A stretch of 64,000 nt of DNA from assembly GCA_033030425.1 (NCBI GenBank), contig JAUFSD010000004.1, positions 124,001-188,000 on the forward strand. Direction: 5' to 3'. A program made the translations under genes and the position numbers. Each line of letters begins with the position of its first letter. The stretch's first letter is position 1. Under the pieces are notes generated by a model, which worked only from the letters and a program-made list of their open reading frames with translations, did no database searches and had not been told where the DNA came from. Source of the stretch: Verpa conica (lineage: Eukaryota > Ascomycota > Pezizomycetes > Pezizales > Morchellaceae). This document shows, piece after piece, positions 1-11,297 of this stretch.

Positions 1-1886
1 GTGTTTGGAGTAGAACAGTGTCCAGTCTTTTGTGCCTTTGAGATATCTGAGAACTCGTTTGGCAGCAGTTAGATGTTCTGCCGTGGGACAGGAGGAAAAC
101 TGAGAGAGAAAAGTGACTGTGTGAGAGATATCGGGTCTGGTGCCGATACTGGCATACATAAGGGATCCGATTATGGATTGATAGAGTTTTTGATTATCTA
201 TCATGGACTCTGTTGTTCCTGTTGTGAGTAGAGTGTTGGGTTCAAGTGGCGTGCCAACTGGTCTAGATTCATGCATTTGGAACTTTTCGAGAAGTTTTTG
301 TATGTATCCTTTTTGAGAAAGGTGTATGCCATCTGAGGTGCAGTCAATTTCTAATCCCAGGATGTATTTGGATTCCCCGAGGTCTGTGCATTCGAAATCT
401 GTCATGAGAGACTGTTTGATGCTTTGACGATAATTGTTGCTGGGTCCAAATATCATAATGTCGTCGACGTAGACGGCTAGGTAGATATGTTCTGTGGAGT
501 TAATGAACACACATGGATCGAAGTAGGATGCTTTGAATCCTTTTAGTTTGAGAGAGTCGACTAGGCAGGCATACCACTCTTGAGGGGACTGTTTCAATCC
601 GTAGATGCATTTGCGAAGTTTACACACTTTGTTTTCTTGTTTGTATCCTTCAGGAAGTTCAAGATAAATCTCTTCCTTGAGGACACCGTGGAGAAAGGCA
701 GTTTTGACGTCTAACTGAATGGGAATCCAGTTGTTATGGGCAGCAAGGGCTAGTAGGAGTCGTAGAGAGTCATAACGGGCAACTGGTGAGAATGTTTCAT
801 CGAAATCGAGACCTGGTATTTGTGAATATCCTTTGGCGACGTATCTGGCCTTGTATCGTTCAATGGTTCCGTCTCGGTTGTATTTTGTTTTGTATACCCA
901 TCTTCCTTTCACGACTTCTCGATTTTGAGGTCGTTCTACTATGTCCCATGTGTTGTTTTTAATGAGTGCGTCGTATTCTTCCTTCATTGCTTTATTCCAA
1001 AGTTCCGTATCTTCCCCTGAGGTGGCTTGTCGAAAGGTGACTGGATCGGTGCTGATGTAGGCGTAGTGGACCGGGGTGTCAGTTGCAGTGTTTGCTCTGG
1101 CTTGACGAAGTTGTCTCCTAAGGTTATTCCTTTGAGTTCTATGTTCTTTTAAGGAATCGTCTTTTAGACGTTGGTGATCTCGGGGATCTTCGTTTTGCTC
1201 AATAACTAGGAGATCATCTTTCAGATCTCTGTCTAGTTTCTCGATTCTGGCTTGTATTCTGCGTATTTCTGTGTCCCTTTGTTCCTGTTCGATTTGAGTT
1301 GTTTTTTCGACTGGTTTCTTTTCTCTCGTTGACCGTCTGGGTGTTTGGAATGGAGGTGGAATTGGTGCAATTGTTTCCTTTTTTGGTGGAGATAGTGGAA
1401 ATTCTCCTGGTGTGTGTGTTTCTGGTTCTGATTCTTCATCAGAGTCTGGTAGCAGAAGTATAAATTCTTTTTCTTCCCCTTCGTCTTCTAAAGGAACTGC
1501 TTCTTTTCCTTTGGGAGATGACTCTGGTACTGACGCTTTGAGTTTTGGAGTTTCTATAGGAGGGTAGGAGACATCAATCGATACTTCCCCTGAAGCTGGA
1601 GGGGGGAACGTGATATCTCTAGTGACTACCACCTTGTGTTGAGATGGTATCCAAACTCGGTATTGTGTGTCGCTGTCTGTGTATCCAACAAATTTTCCTT
1701 CGACTGCTCTTGGTTCTAATTTGCTTCCGGCTGGCCTGGCTTCCTTATGAATATGAATGTAGCATTTTTGACCGAAAGAGTGAGCATGTTTGATTGTTGG
1801 TTTCTTTCCATGGAGTGCTTCGTATGGGGTTTTATCCTTTAGAGCACTGTGTAGGAGTCTATTTTTGAGGTAGACAGCAGTTGAGT
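1..1886 (-). CDS. Ty1/copia pol, C-terminal part (end of integrase, reverse transcriptase, start of RNase H), partial
   Basis: The minus frame is open from 1881 to base 1. Read from the right, it gives the end of the integrase with the GKKP-type motif near 1800, then a charged spacer rich in Ser, Pro and Glu (about 1600-1150). The reverse transcriptase follows: WVYKTKYNRDG near 900, LDVKTAFLHG near 700, and the catalytic YVDD at about 460-471. RVLRYLKGT near the window edge is the classic Copia motif leading into RNase H. This part continues the frame that stops at 9322. Its stop codon and the downstream LTR lie beyond the window. No internal stop was seen, so the only visible damage is the Ty3 insertion. 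Confidence 0.9.
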
Positions 1887-2256
1887 TTTCACGGAGTGAT
1901 CGAAGGGAACAGGGATGAGTCTCGCTGTGACTCATGCGAGGGAGAAGATAGGGTAACAGGCGTTGGAATGGGGAACAATGGTATTATGCGACGAGGGGAT
2001 TTTTTGTATAAATAGGGAGCGTTGCTCCCTCTCTGTAATAGTTTTCTTTCTTCCTTTCTTTATGCAACGTTTCTTCAGTTAGAACCAATACAAACTCTCT
2101 TCTTCGCTGCCTCTCCGCTGTCTCATCGCTTCGCGATCGCTGAAACCACTTCTTACTTCACAAACCTTTGGTATTTTGCTTGTAACGGATAGTTACCTTG
2201 CCATCGAGTTAGTTGTATCCTGTGGCCACGCTGTACCCACGCGGTCATCCTTGAAA
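1887..2256 (+). repeat. 5' LTR of the Ty3/gypsy element
   Basis: The 370-bp LTR begins TTTCACGG and ends CCTTGAAA, so the ends form a short inverted repeat TTTCA/TGAAA instead of the usual TG...CA. The boundaries are fixed by the TGAGT target duplication and by comparison with the 3' copy. A TATA-like box (TATAAATAG, about 2009-2017) followed by a pyrimidine-rich tract marks the probable promoter. It differs from the 3' LTR at 1993 (G here, A there) and 2063 (T here, C there). Confidence 0.95.
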
Positions 2257-2314
2257 TTACGTTGCGTCGTCCACCACACCATACAACAAACAACACTAAA
2301 CATCTACAATCACC

Positions 2315-5248
2315 ATGACCACACCCACCTATGTGTTTCCTCCCACCATCGCTGCGTTCGAAGAACAATTCAGCGATGCCCCTACCCTCTACGCGAACCT
2401 ACAAGGACTGGTCCAGAAGGTAACCGAAGCCAAAGACCGTTACCGGGAAGGAAGAGAGGCGGCCCTACACAACTCCCAGCTTTCCGAAAGCAACCTCACT
2501 GCCGCCCGCACCCAGCTACAACAATCCCTAGATGCGTACACCGCACTAGAAAACCAGTATAATCAAGTACAGGAAGAGTTAACCAGAGTCCGCTCCGAGA
2601 AGGAAACCATTCCAGAAATTAAGGATCCCGTACCACCACTGGTCACCTCACATAGGTCGGAAAAAATGCCGGACCCCTCCCCTTTCAACGGGGACCGAGC
2701 CAAACTCCCCAACTTCCTAGCCATGATGAGGGTTAAGTTGGTTGGCAATGCCGACCGCTTTGCCAGCGAGGAGGCCAAAGTTATGTACATCATAAGTAGG
2801 TTAGAAGGCAAGGCTATGGACCAAGTCGAACCCCTCCTTGCAACTACAACCACCCCGTTCGCCACCACTGCCAAAATGTATGAGTATTTACAAGAATTCT
2901 TCGGCGATCCAGACCCTCACGGAACGGCACAAGAGGAACTCAGGACCCTGGTTCAGGGAAAAAGGGACTTCGCTGCTTTCTACTCCGACTTCTTACGTAT
3001 TATGGGGAAGCTTAAGTACGATGACACCGCCAAGAAAGACGCCCTCAGAAGCCGCTTGTCCGTGTGACGATTTAACCGTCGACATGACTAGTCTCAAGTA
3101 CCTCTCCATATAGAGACACCTAAGGATCTCCCTTGAGGCATAGGACTAGCTATCCCATTCCAGTCAATAGATACTAAGGAAAGTCATTACTATGATAGCC
3201 CGATCCCTAAGCGAGCTGGCGAGCTCTGAGACGGACGAAGCTCACCGTCGTCGGTATGCGACAGAGACCAGAGTAATGCGTCTGTGGCTTATAGCTACGG
3301 GAGATACTAGTGCAATGAGACTGAAGCAGTTACTTCCATGAACAGAGTTAAGCTCCTGTTCCTCTAGGAGGAATAATAACAGCTTCGCTGATGGCCAATC
3401 TTATGGGAGGCCGAGAGCCATGAAACGAGAGCAAAGCTACGCTTAGTAGTTAGGGCCGCCAGCAAAATAGATAATTAACCTGGCGGCGTCACAAATCGAA
3501 CCATAGGGGGCTAGGCCTTGTCGCCCCTAAGGTCCCATGGATCAAGATTACCTCTCCGCCACGACCCCAGGTTGGACTAGGAACGTGGGAAAGGAATCTA
3601 AGCAACGGCAGGAATCACCAGTGGGATTACCCTACCTAGGGGACTCTGTGTTTCTAACACCCCCGAGGCGCCCCACTGTGCCACCCGCCGTTTGCAAAGG
3701 GGGCCCCCCCTGAGTTGCTGATTCCCTAACAAAAAGACAAGTTTTGGACCCCAAAAATAACCCCAAAACCGTCAGGAAAATTCGTCCAACCGAACCAAAC
3801 TCGGAGGGTATATGGGGGACAGTGCTGCGAATCCATAGGTGCAATCGGATTTGAAATCGGACCATTTTAGCAATAGTTACAGAGCTTTTAGTAACCAACG
3901 CTTTTTAGTCGCTAGTCTATCGATGTCAAGAACACCCATTTCCTAGTCTGCCTTGTCTATCTCCTTGTTTCATGTATCGTTTCATATCTCGTAGGATTCC
4001 TGTTATCATTGGTCATGTAAGAAGTACGCCTCGCAGGACGAGACGTCTATAGTTTCATGTAGAAGGAGGTCGCTCCTTCAGTTTCATATTGTCTCATTGT
4101 TGATCTCGGCGTCCCTCCAGAAAGGGTATAAAAGGGACGCATCTCTGTCAGTTAGTTAGTTCTTCACGCAACAACTTATATTGTTACCATACCTACCTTG
4201 TCCTTGAGTTCCTAGTCTCTCGATACTAGCCCTGCCTTGTGATTATCGCCTGCTGTTCCCCAATAGGTGATCGGTTTTTACAATCGACCCCGCTAGTTCT
4301 TAGGGGCGCTCTAGACTCAGTTGATTTCCAAGCGCGGAGGAATTGTTCCCCCGCTTCTTGGCAGCCTGCTCGCAATCAAAATCATAGCTTAAACCCGTCC
4401 TTCCCCCAGGACAATCATTCTTGCTAGTCAACGAACAACCGTTGTTCAGAGAACCTCATACTCTTTGCTAAAGACGTTTGTCTTCCCCTGGGAAGCAGAG
4501 CCTTTTAAAGTCTTTAGTTATCTATCCATTAAATCCTTATTCCTGTTTTGCCTAGGGACTGTCGACCTCCTGTGTTGACGAGCGGTTCTAAGCCTCGCTG
4601 CTGAAGCTTCTCGTCAGAAAGGGAGGTTGTTGGTTTTTTTGGTACGGCAGTACTCTCCTGGGAGTGCCCCCGTTACAGTCCGATGCTATGAAAGACGCCT
4701 TGGTAGTCACCCCTGTCAAGGAAGAATACAGCGAGTTTGTGAAGGACTTGATGGCACTAGACGGGAGGGTTAGAGCCAGGCAACAGGAAAAGAAAGGGGG
4801 AACCCACCGCAACGATATAGGACAGTTTACGGCCCCCGCCCCCTACGTACCACACCCCTCACACACTCCCGGAGGTCTTGCTCCAATGGACCTTTCAGCC
4901 CTTCAAGCACGACCCCAAGGACTCCCTCGCCCCCCACTGGAACAACGGTACGTGTTCGTAAACGGCTCTAGACGTACTTCCCCGGCCGAGAAACAGTGGA
5001 GAAGGGATAACAATCGCTGCCAGTACTGCGCGGCCTCAGATCATGTGTACATTAATTGCCCCCAAGGCAAGCAGCTCCAAAAACCTCCGGTTATGAAGGG
5101 AGCAGCTCTTTCTGCCCCAAGTGGGCCATCGCATCAACAGGCCGGCGCGCCTGCTCCTCCTTTGTCCAATAACAATCCATTTCGTTCTTCTTCTTCTTCT
5201 TCTTCTTTTTCTTCTTCTTCTTCGGGTCAGGGTTTTCAACAGTCCTAG
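2315..5248 (+). pseudogene. Ty3/gypsy gag, interrupted by a solo LTR
   Basis: Gag starts at ATG 2315 just after the 5' LTR and is open to 3062, where a 1615-bp LTR is inserted. Past the insertion it resumes at 4683 in the same frame and ends at TAG 5246. The first part has a coiled-coil-like segment (about residues 40-100) and then a capsid-like region of the retrotransposon gag family. The second part has a zinc knuckle of the form CX2CX4HX4C near 5020-5065, followed by a polyserine run encoded by a TTC microsatellite (about 5184-5222). Because of the insertion the present copy can only make the N-terminal 250 residues before a stop at 3065. Confidence 0.9.
3063..4677 (+). mobile_element. 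1.6-kb solo LTR inserted in the Ty3 gag gene
   Basis: The sequence begins TGTGAC and ends GTTACA, the canonical TG...CA ends as an imperfect inverted repeat. It is flanked by the five-base duplication GTCCG (3058-3062 and 4678-4682). No convincing coding sequence lies inside. A TATA box in GGGTATAAAAGGG near 4126-4138 and a pyrimidine-rich stretch after it fit an LTR promoter reading in the plus direction. No internal direct repeat was seen, so a solo LTR left by LTR-LTR recombination is the simplest reading. A noncoding element without separate LTRs is the alternative. Confidence 0.85.
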
Positions 5249-5322
5249 AGCAGCCTGGTAGCTCTACTCTAGGACCTTCTAAGGTTTCTACAATTTCTGC
5301 GTTTTCTATTTCCGGGTTTTCA

Positions 5323-8300
5323 GTGTCAGACATCAATGTGGAGGATAAAATGGATGGGGAACATTTGGTTATTTCTTGTACTCTCTCAAACAATATAAAA
5401 ACCATTCAAACTCATGCATTGATTGACACTGGGGCCTCTGGATTCGCTTTTATTGACGAAACCTTTGCACGCCACCACCAACTTCAACTGACATCTCTTA
5501 AAACTCCAAGGGAGTTGGAGGTCATCGACGGACGGCCAGTATCCTCTGGTCAGATAACCCATCTTGCACATCTTGGCCTATCCATCAAGTCTCATAGGGA
5601 ACACGCCCCATTTTTTGTGACAACCTTAGGACAGTATCCCCTAGTCTTAGGGATCCCTTGGCTTAAACATCACGATGTCTCCCTTCGCTTCAAACACAAC
5701 TATGTTAAATTTGGGTCAAAATTTTGCCAAAAGAACTGTACCTCATCCCATGTGCCGGTTGTATCCCCAGGAATTTCCCCACCAGACAAAACAAAGATTC
5801 ACCTTATCGGCTCCGCTGCGTTTTACAGACTCTCCAGAAAAAGAAACGTCCAAGTATTCTCACTCTCACTCTACGAAATAAACAAAATTGTCGACCACAA
5901 AACCTCTAAAGAAGATTGGAAACAAAGAATCGCAACAGAGTACCACAAATACCTGGACATGTTCGACAAAAAACTCTCCAAGAATTTGCCCCCACGACGA
6001 CCCTACAATCACAAAATTCCCTTGAAAGAAGGGAAAGAACCCCCGTTCGGCCCCCTCTACGGCATGACCAGAGAAGAACTCATAGTTCTCAAAGAATACA
6101 TCGAGGACAATATGGCCAAAGGGTTCATTAGGGATAGCGCATCACCAGCAGGATCCCCAGTGCTCTTTGTAAAGAAAGCGGACGGGTCACTCCGACTCTG
6201 TGTTGATTACCGAGGGCTAAATGAGGTAACCGTTAAAAACCGGTACCCCCTACCTCTTATACGGGAAACACTGGACAGACTAGCGAAAGCCAAGTGGTAT
6301 ACCAAATTGGACCTCCGCATGGGGTACAACCAAATACGAATAGCCCTAGGAGAAGAGTGGAAGACAGCCTTCAGAACCAGGTACGGCCACTACGAATACA
6401 CGGTCATGCCTTTCGGACTTACCAACGCCCCCGCCACCTTTCAACATTTTGTCAATGACTGCCTAAGGGAATACCTGGACCAATTCTGCACCGCCTACTT
6501 AGACGATATCCTTATATATAGTAATACACTAGAGGAACATAAGGTACATGTCAGAAAGGTTCTACAAACACTAAGTAATAACGGGGTACTGTTGAAACCC
6601 AAGAAATGCGAATTTCACTGTCAGAAGACCACGTATTTGGGGTTAGTTATATCCCCTGACGGCATCAGCATGGACACCAAGAAAGTATCAGCAGTCATGG
6701 ACTGGACACAACCCAAACACCTTAAGGATCTACAAGCGTTTTTGGGCTTCGCCAACTTTTACCGACACTTCATCAGAGACTTCTTCAAACTCGCCGCTCC
6801 CCTTACCGCTTTGTCAAAAAAGGAACCAGGGACCAAGGAACATGTCCCCTTTGTTTGGACAAACGATCACCAGCTAGCATTTGACACACTGAAAATAGCT
6901 TTTACCTCGGCACCGGTTCTGATGCACTTCGACCCAGAGAAACCAATTGTGGTAGAAACAGACGCCTCTGATTATGTTTCCGCGGGAGTACTATCCCAAA
7001 AAGACGATCAGGGAATCCTGCATCCAGTGGCGTTCTTCTCCAAAAAACACTCCCCAGCCGAATGCAACTACGAAATCTATGACAAGGAACTACTAGCAAT
7101 TATCAGAAGCTTCGAAGAGTGGAGACCAGAATTGGAAGGGGCTGCCTTTCCTATCGCAGTCATATCGGATCATAAGAACCTGGAATACTTCATGACAACC
7201 AAAAATCTTAACCGAAGACAGGCGCGATGGGCCGAGTATCTCTCACGTTTTAATTTTGTAATCACATACCGACCAGGGAAACAAGGAGGAAAACCGGACG
7301 CACTGACAAGGAGATCAGGAGATCTCCCTGAAGAAGGGAATGAAAGAATTCAACACCAGAGTCAGACAGTGTTGAAAAAGGAAAATTTGGATTCTAAGCT
7401 AAGTTTGTTAGCGGGTACTTTGTCAAATGAACCCGCTGAAATGACTGTTCTCCTGGAAAGGCTGATACAAGAAGCACAAAAAACTGACTCATTTCCACAA
7501 AAGGTTTTAGAAATGTTAGCTAGGGGAGAAAAGAAATCCTCAGAAATATCCCTTGCTGAGTGCTCGGAAAAGAACGGACTTCTTTACTATCGAAACCGCT
7601 TGTATATACCGAATCACGACCCCCTTCGCCTACATATCCTTAAGGAACATCACGACGCACCAGCAGCAGGGCACCCAGGCAGAGAAAAGACCTTCGAACT
7701 AGTTAGTTGTCAATACTTCTGGCCAAAAATGTGCGAGTACATCGGAAGGTACACCAAAAACTGCCACACCTGCCAAAGGAGCAAGACCAGTACTCACGGC
7801 AAGTATGGAGTCCTCCGCCCCCTACCCATCCCAGAACAACCATGGAAAGAGGTGTCGATGGACTTCGTTACCGGTCTACCAGAAAGCAACGGGTTCGACG
7901 CCATATTAGTGGTAGTAGATAGACTGTCCAAGATGCGACACTTGATTCCTTGCCACACTACAACTGATGCATGACAAGTAGCCAAACTGTACCTTCACAA
8001 CGTTTGGAAGTTACATGGCTTCCCTACGCATATCACCTCTGATAGAGGCACCCAATTTACCGCGAAATTCTGGAAAGCCCTGTGTCAACACCTGAGGATC
8101 GAAGCACGCATGTCAACCGCGTATCACCCCGAAACAGATGGGCAGACAGAAAGAATTAACGCAATTATGGAACAGTACCTCCGCGCCTACGTGTCCTATC
8201 AACAGGATGACTGGAGTGAGTGGCTACCTATGGCAGAGTTTGCGGCCAATAACCAGGTATCAGAAACCACCAAGGCCACTCCCTTTTTCGCTAATTACGG

Positions 8301-8907
8301 GTTTCATCCTCGCTTCCAAATAAGCCTCACACCTCAAGGACGGACGGCTCCGGAACTGGATGCAAGGGACTTTGCTTCACGGATGACGGAATTACACGGA
8401 TGGCTAAGAACACAAATGAGAACCGCGCAGGACAAACAGGAACAATACGCAAATACGCATAGGACACCCGCCCCTCGGTATCAGCCAGGAGACATGGTTT
8501 TCGTATCCCTGAAGAACATTCGCACCACTAGAAATTCTAGGAAGCTCGATTGGAAGAAAGCAGGCCCCTACCGCGTTAAAAAGATTGTCAGTCCCTACGC
8601 CTACGAGATCGAATTGCCCGAAACTATGCCAAATCACCCCGTGTTCCACGTCTCCCTCCTGGAACCATCGGCCTCAGACCCTTTGCCAGGGCAAGTACAA
8701 CCTCCCCCGCCACCTATAGTTACTCAAGGGGAACAAGAGTGGGAGGTAGAAGAAATTCTGGATTCCAGAGTAGTTCGGGGGAGCCCCAGTTACTACGTTA
8801 AGTGGACCGGCTACCATCAACCGTCTTGGGAACCGGCCTCCTATCACGAAGAAACAGCAGCAGTGGACGTCTTCCACCAACGATACCCCAGTAAACCGGG
8901 ACCTTAG
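5323..8907 (+). pseudogene. Ty3/gypsy pol (protease-RT-RNase H-integrase-chromodomain) with a premature stop
   Basis: Pol lies one frame back from gag (a -1 shift) and that frame is already open before the gag stop, so expression by frameshifting is likely. Domains in order are protease with DTGASG near 5430, reverse transcriptase with YLDD at 6496-6507, and RNase H near 6940-7250 (ETDASD, then the DHKNLEYF region). The integrase zinc finger (HHCC, about 7640-7790) follows, then the integrase core and a chromodomain near 8740-8850 (WEVEEILDSR, YYVKWTGY). A TGA at 7972-7974 stops translation early in the integrase core; the same frame is open again on both sides to TAG 8905. A single-base change explains the break. 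Integrase would be truncated, so this copy is not autonomous. Confidence 0.93.
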
Positions 8908-8936
8908 GACTCGAAACCTCGCAGGAGCTCGCGGCT

Positions 8937-8947
8937 AAAAGGAGGGG
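8937..8947 (+). other. Polypurine tract of the Ty3 element
   Basis: An unbroken purine run AAAAGGAGGGG lies four bases before the 3' LTR. That is the expected site for priming plus-strand DNA synthesis. Confidence 0.75.
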
Positions 8948-8951
8948 CTAC

Positions 8952-9321
8952 TTTCACGGAGTGATCGAAGGGAACAGGGATGAGTCTCGCTGTGACTCAT
9001 GCGAGGGAGAAGATAGGGTAACAGGCGTTGGAATGGGGAACAATGGTATTATGCGACAAGGGGATTTTTTGTATAAATAGGGAGCGTTGCTCCCTCTCTG
9101 TAATAGTTTTCTTTCTTCCTTTCTTTACGCAACGTTTCTTCAGTTAGAACCAATACAAACTCTCTTCTTCGCTGCCTCTCCGCTGTCTCATCGCTTCGCG
9201 ATCGCTGAAACCACTTCTTACTTCACAAACCTTTGGTATTTTGCTTGTAACGGATAGTTACCTTGCCATCGAGTTAGTTGTATCCTGTGGCCACGCTGTA
9301 CCCACGCGGTCATCCTTGAAA
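8952..9321 (+). repeat. 3' LTR of the Ty3/gypsy element
   Basis: This 370-bp copy matches the LTR at 1887-2256 except at 9058 (A) and 9128 (C). It is followed directly by the TGAGT duplication at 9322-9326 and then by the resumed copia integrase sequence. Confidence 0.95.
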
Positions 9322-11217
9322 TGAGTACGCTTCTTGCCATAGGATTCGGGGATGGTCCATTATCATGCATCGAACCATTGTGGTTACCGTCCTATTGAAT
9401 CTTTCGGCTACTCCATTTGACTCATGGGAGTATGGTGGCGTTGTCTCTTGAGTAATGCCCTCTTTTCCGAAGAAGGTCTTGGTATTTTTGTTGACATATT
9501 CGCCTCCACCATCAGCTCTGAACCTTTTTATTGTGGTGTTATGCTGATTTTTGACCTTATTGGTGAAGTGTTCGATGGCTTTACACGCATCGTCTTTATT
9601 CTTTAGGAAGTAAATCCAAGAATAGCGAGTGTAGTCGTCTATAAAAGACATGTAGTACTGGCATTTGTCCTGAGACATTACTCTTTGTTTACCAGAGAGA
9701 TCTGAATGGACTAGTTCGAAGGGTTGTGTGGCTCGAGTACTTATTGTCTTTGGGACCGAATGAGTGCTTTTTGAAAGGGCGCATGGTCCGCAGTGGAAGT
9801 TACTTGGTTTCTTTGGGAGATTTGTACGGTCGGCATATAGGCTATGAAGACTGGATGGATGTCCGAGTGCTTCATGCCATTCAGAGTAAGAAGAAAGACG
9901 TGCTACATTTTCAACTATTTGTACATTCCAGTGCCCGTTTACCAATTTTCCCCAGAGTAATTCCTTTTTGCCCTTTTTAACGATTTTATTTCCTTTTCCT
10001 GCATCAACTCTGCACCCCTTTTTGTCAAGAACAGTCTCGGAGATGAGACCAACTGGTCCGAACGTGGGGACGAGGAGTACATCAGTGAGAACGACTAAAG
10101 ATCTTCCTCCGTCAGGGAGCCAACACTCGATGAGGATATCTCCAATTCCTGGAGCTCGGTGAGCGGTCCCATCAGCTGTTCTAACGATTCCGTCGTAAGG
10201 TCGAACCGTGGTGAAGAGTTCTTCATGGGGAGAGATGTGAGCAGTTGCGCCAGAGTCGAATATCCAAGATGAGGAGGACGAGGAGTTATGGCGTACCATT
10301 AAGACGGTTGCCGAGTTATGTGTGCTAGTGGAGGCGTTATCCTCCTTTCCTTTTCCTTTTCCTCCTTTCTTTCTCCATTCCTTTTCCTTTTTGAGCCTTC
10401 TGCAGTCATCGTGGGTGTGATTTGTGAATTTCTTTCCTGTTTTTGCCAGACAGTAGGTACAGTGTTTCTTTGTGTTATGGCTGGTGTTGAAGACGGTATT
10501 TTCGGAGGTGCCGGTTTTGTTGGCGGATAGATCGGTAAGTCTATTGTAGACGTCTTCGTAGGAAAGATTCTCCTTGGTTTGGAGATTGTCGATGATGTTT
10601 TCCATTGAGGTGGCAGTGTTTAAAGAAACAAGCAGCAAGGCTGCTTTGGCTCGGTTGGAATTTGCGACGGAGTGGAAATCTTTGGATAGTCCTTCTTTTG
10701 TTGTGTCCTGGCATCGTTGCTGAAACCTATTCCATTGATTTTGGAAGGTGGTTAGGTGGTCTGCAAGAGAGGTATTGTCCTGGTAACGTAGGTTCAGGAG
10801 CGTTGTGAGGATATTGATTGTTGTTGCTGGAGTTTCCCTATCAAAAAGGTCTTTAAGGGCTTTCCAGGCACCGTGTGCGTTGCCGGCGGCAACGACTGTG
10901 GTTTGTAGTTCTTCTGATACACCGTTGAGTAGAAGTGCAAGAGCTCGCTTGGAGACAGTTTTCCAAAGCAGATGTTCTTTGGAGGCTTTGTTGGTTGGTT
11001 CTTTTTTCTCGCCACTCACATTTTCCCACCATTCAACTGAATCAAAAGTAATCTTCCAGGCTCCTGCCCAAGTCTGATAGTTTGACTGTCCAGTGGGAAC
11101 GGGAAGTCTATCTGTCTTGACCATGAGATTTCCCATAGGATTTGGAATGGCAGTGCTCATAGGTTGGACTACAGTTTCATCATTGGACTTGCTTGTAACA
11201 GCTGCTCCTGAAGACAT
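9322..11217 (-). CDS. Ty1/copia gag-protease-integrase, N-terminal part, truncated by the Ty3 insertion
   Basis: The minus-strand frame starts at ATG 11217 and encodes about 630 copia residues before running into the Ty3 LTR at 9321, where it ends after three foreign residues. The first 250 residues are a Copia-type Gag (UBN2 family). A Cys/His-rich knuckle follows (CTYC...H...C, near residue 250). The protease signature DSGATAHI lies near residue 320. The integrase zinc-binding region has HEALGHP and CGPC, and the core has HSDLSG, FIDDYTRYSW and ESNGVAERFNRTV. The sequence continues in frame at 1881. It is the least eroded type of copy: no stops or frameshifts are visible. Confidence 0.93.
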
Positions 11218-11280
11218 GGTTTGATATTGGGTGTATGTGTTTGTGAGAGAAGGTAAAGAATAGCGGAGTTTACTGTGCAG

Positions 11281-11297
11281 AACCCGGGCTCATAACC
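11281..11297 (-). other. Copia primer-binding site, complementary to the anticodon arm of initiator tRNA-Met
   Basis: Immediately inside the LTR, the minus strand reads GGTTATGAGCCC. This is the complement of the anticodon stem and loop (GGGCTCATAACC, anticodon CAU) of initiator tRNA-Met, not of its 3' acceptor end. Known Copia-family elements prime with a tRNA-iMet half cut in the anticodon arm, and this site fits that mode. Confidence 0.75.

Larger units (their letters stand above)
1887..9321 (+). mobile_element. Full-length Ty3/gypsy chromovirus with unusual LTR ends, itself carrying a solo LTR
   Basis: Two 370-bp direct repeats (1887-2256 and 8952-9321) bound the element. It is flanked by a perfect five-base duplication, TGAGT, at 1882-1886 and 9322-9326. 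Inside are gag, a pol frame with protease, RT, RNase H and integrase, and a C-terminal chromodomain, which places it among chromoviruses. The LTRs differ at only two positions (1993/9058 and 2063/9128), so the insertion is fairly recent. The element is now defective in two ways: gag is split by a 1615-bp solo LTR, and integrase carries an in-frame stop at 7972. Total length is 7435 bp, or about 5.8 kb without the nested LTR. Confidence 0.96.

Noticed and set aside
2176..2562. 128-codon plus-strand frame at the Ty3 5' LTR
   Set aside because: It overlaps gag in a different frame and begins inside the LTR.
5036..5405. Minus-strand frames with poly-Arg/poly-Lys runs
   Set aside because: They are the reverse reading of the TTC microsatellite encoding polyserine in gag.
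9424..11077. Several plus-strand frames of 60-90 codons
   Set aside because: They are antisense to the intact copia gag-pol frame and have no domain features.
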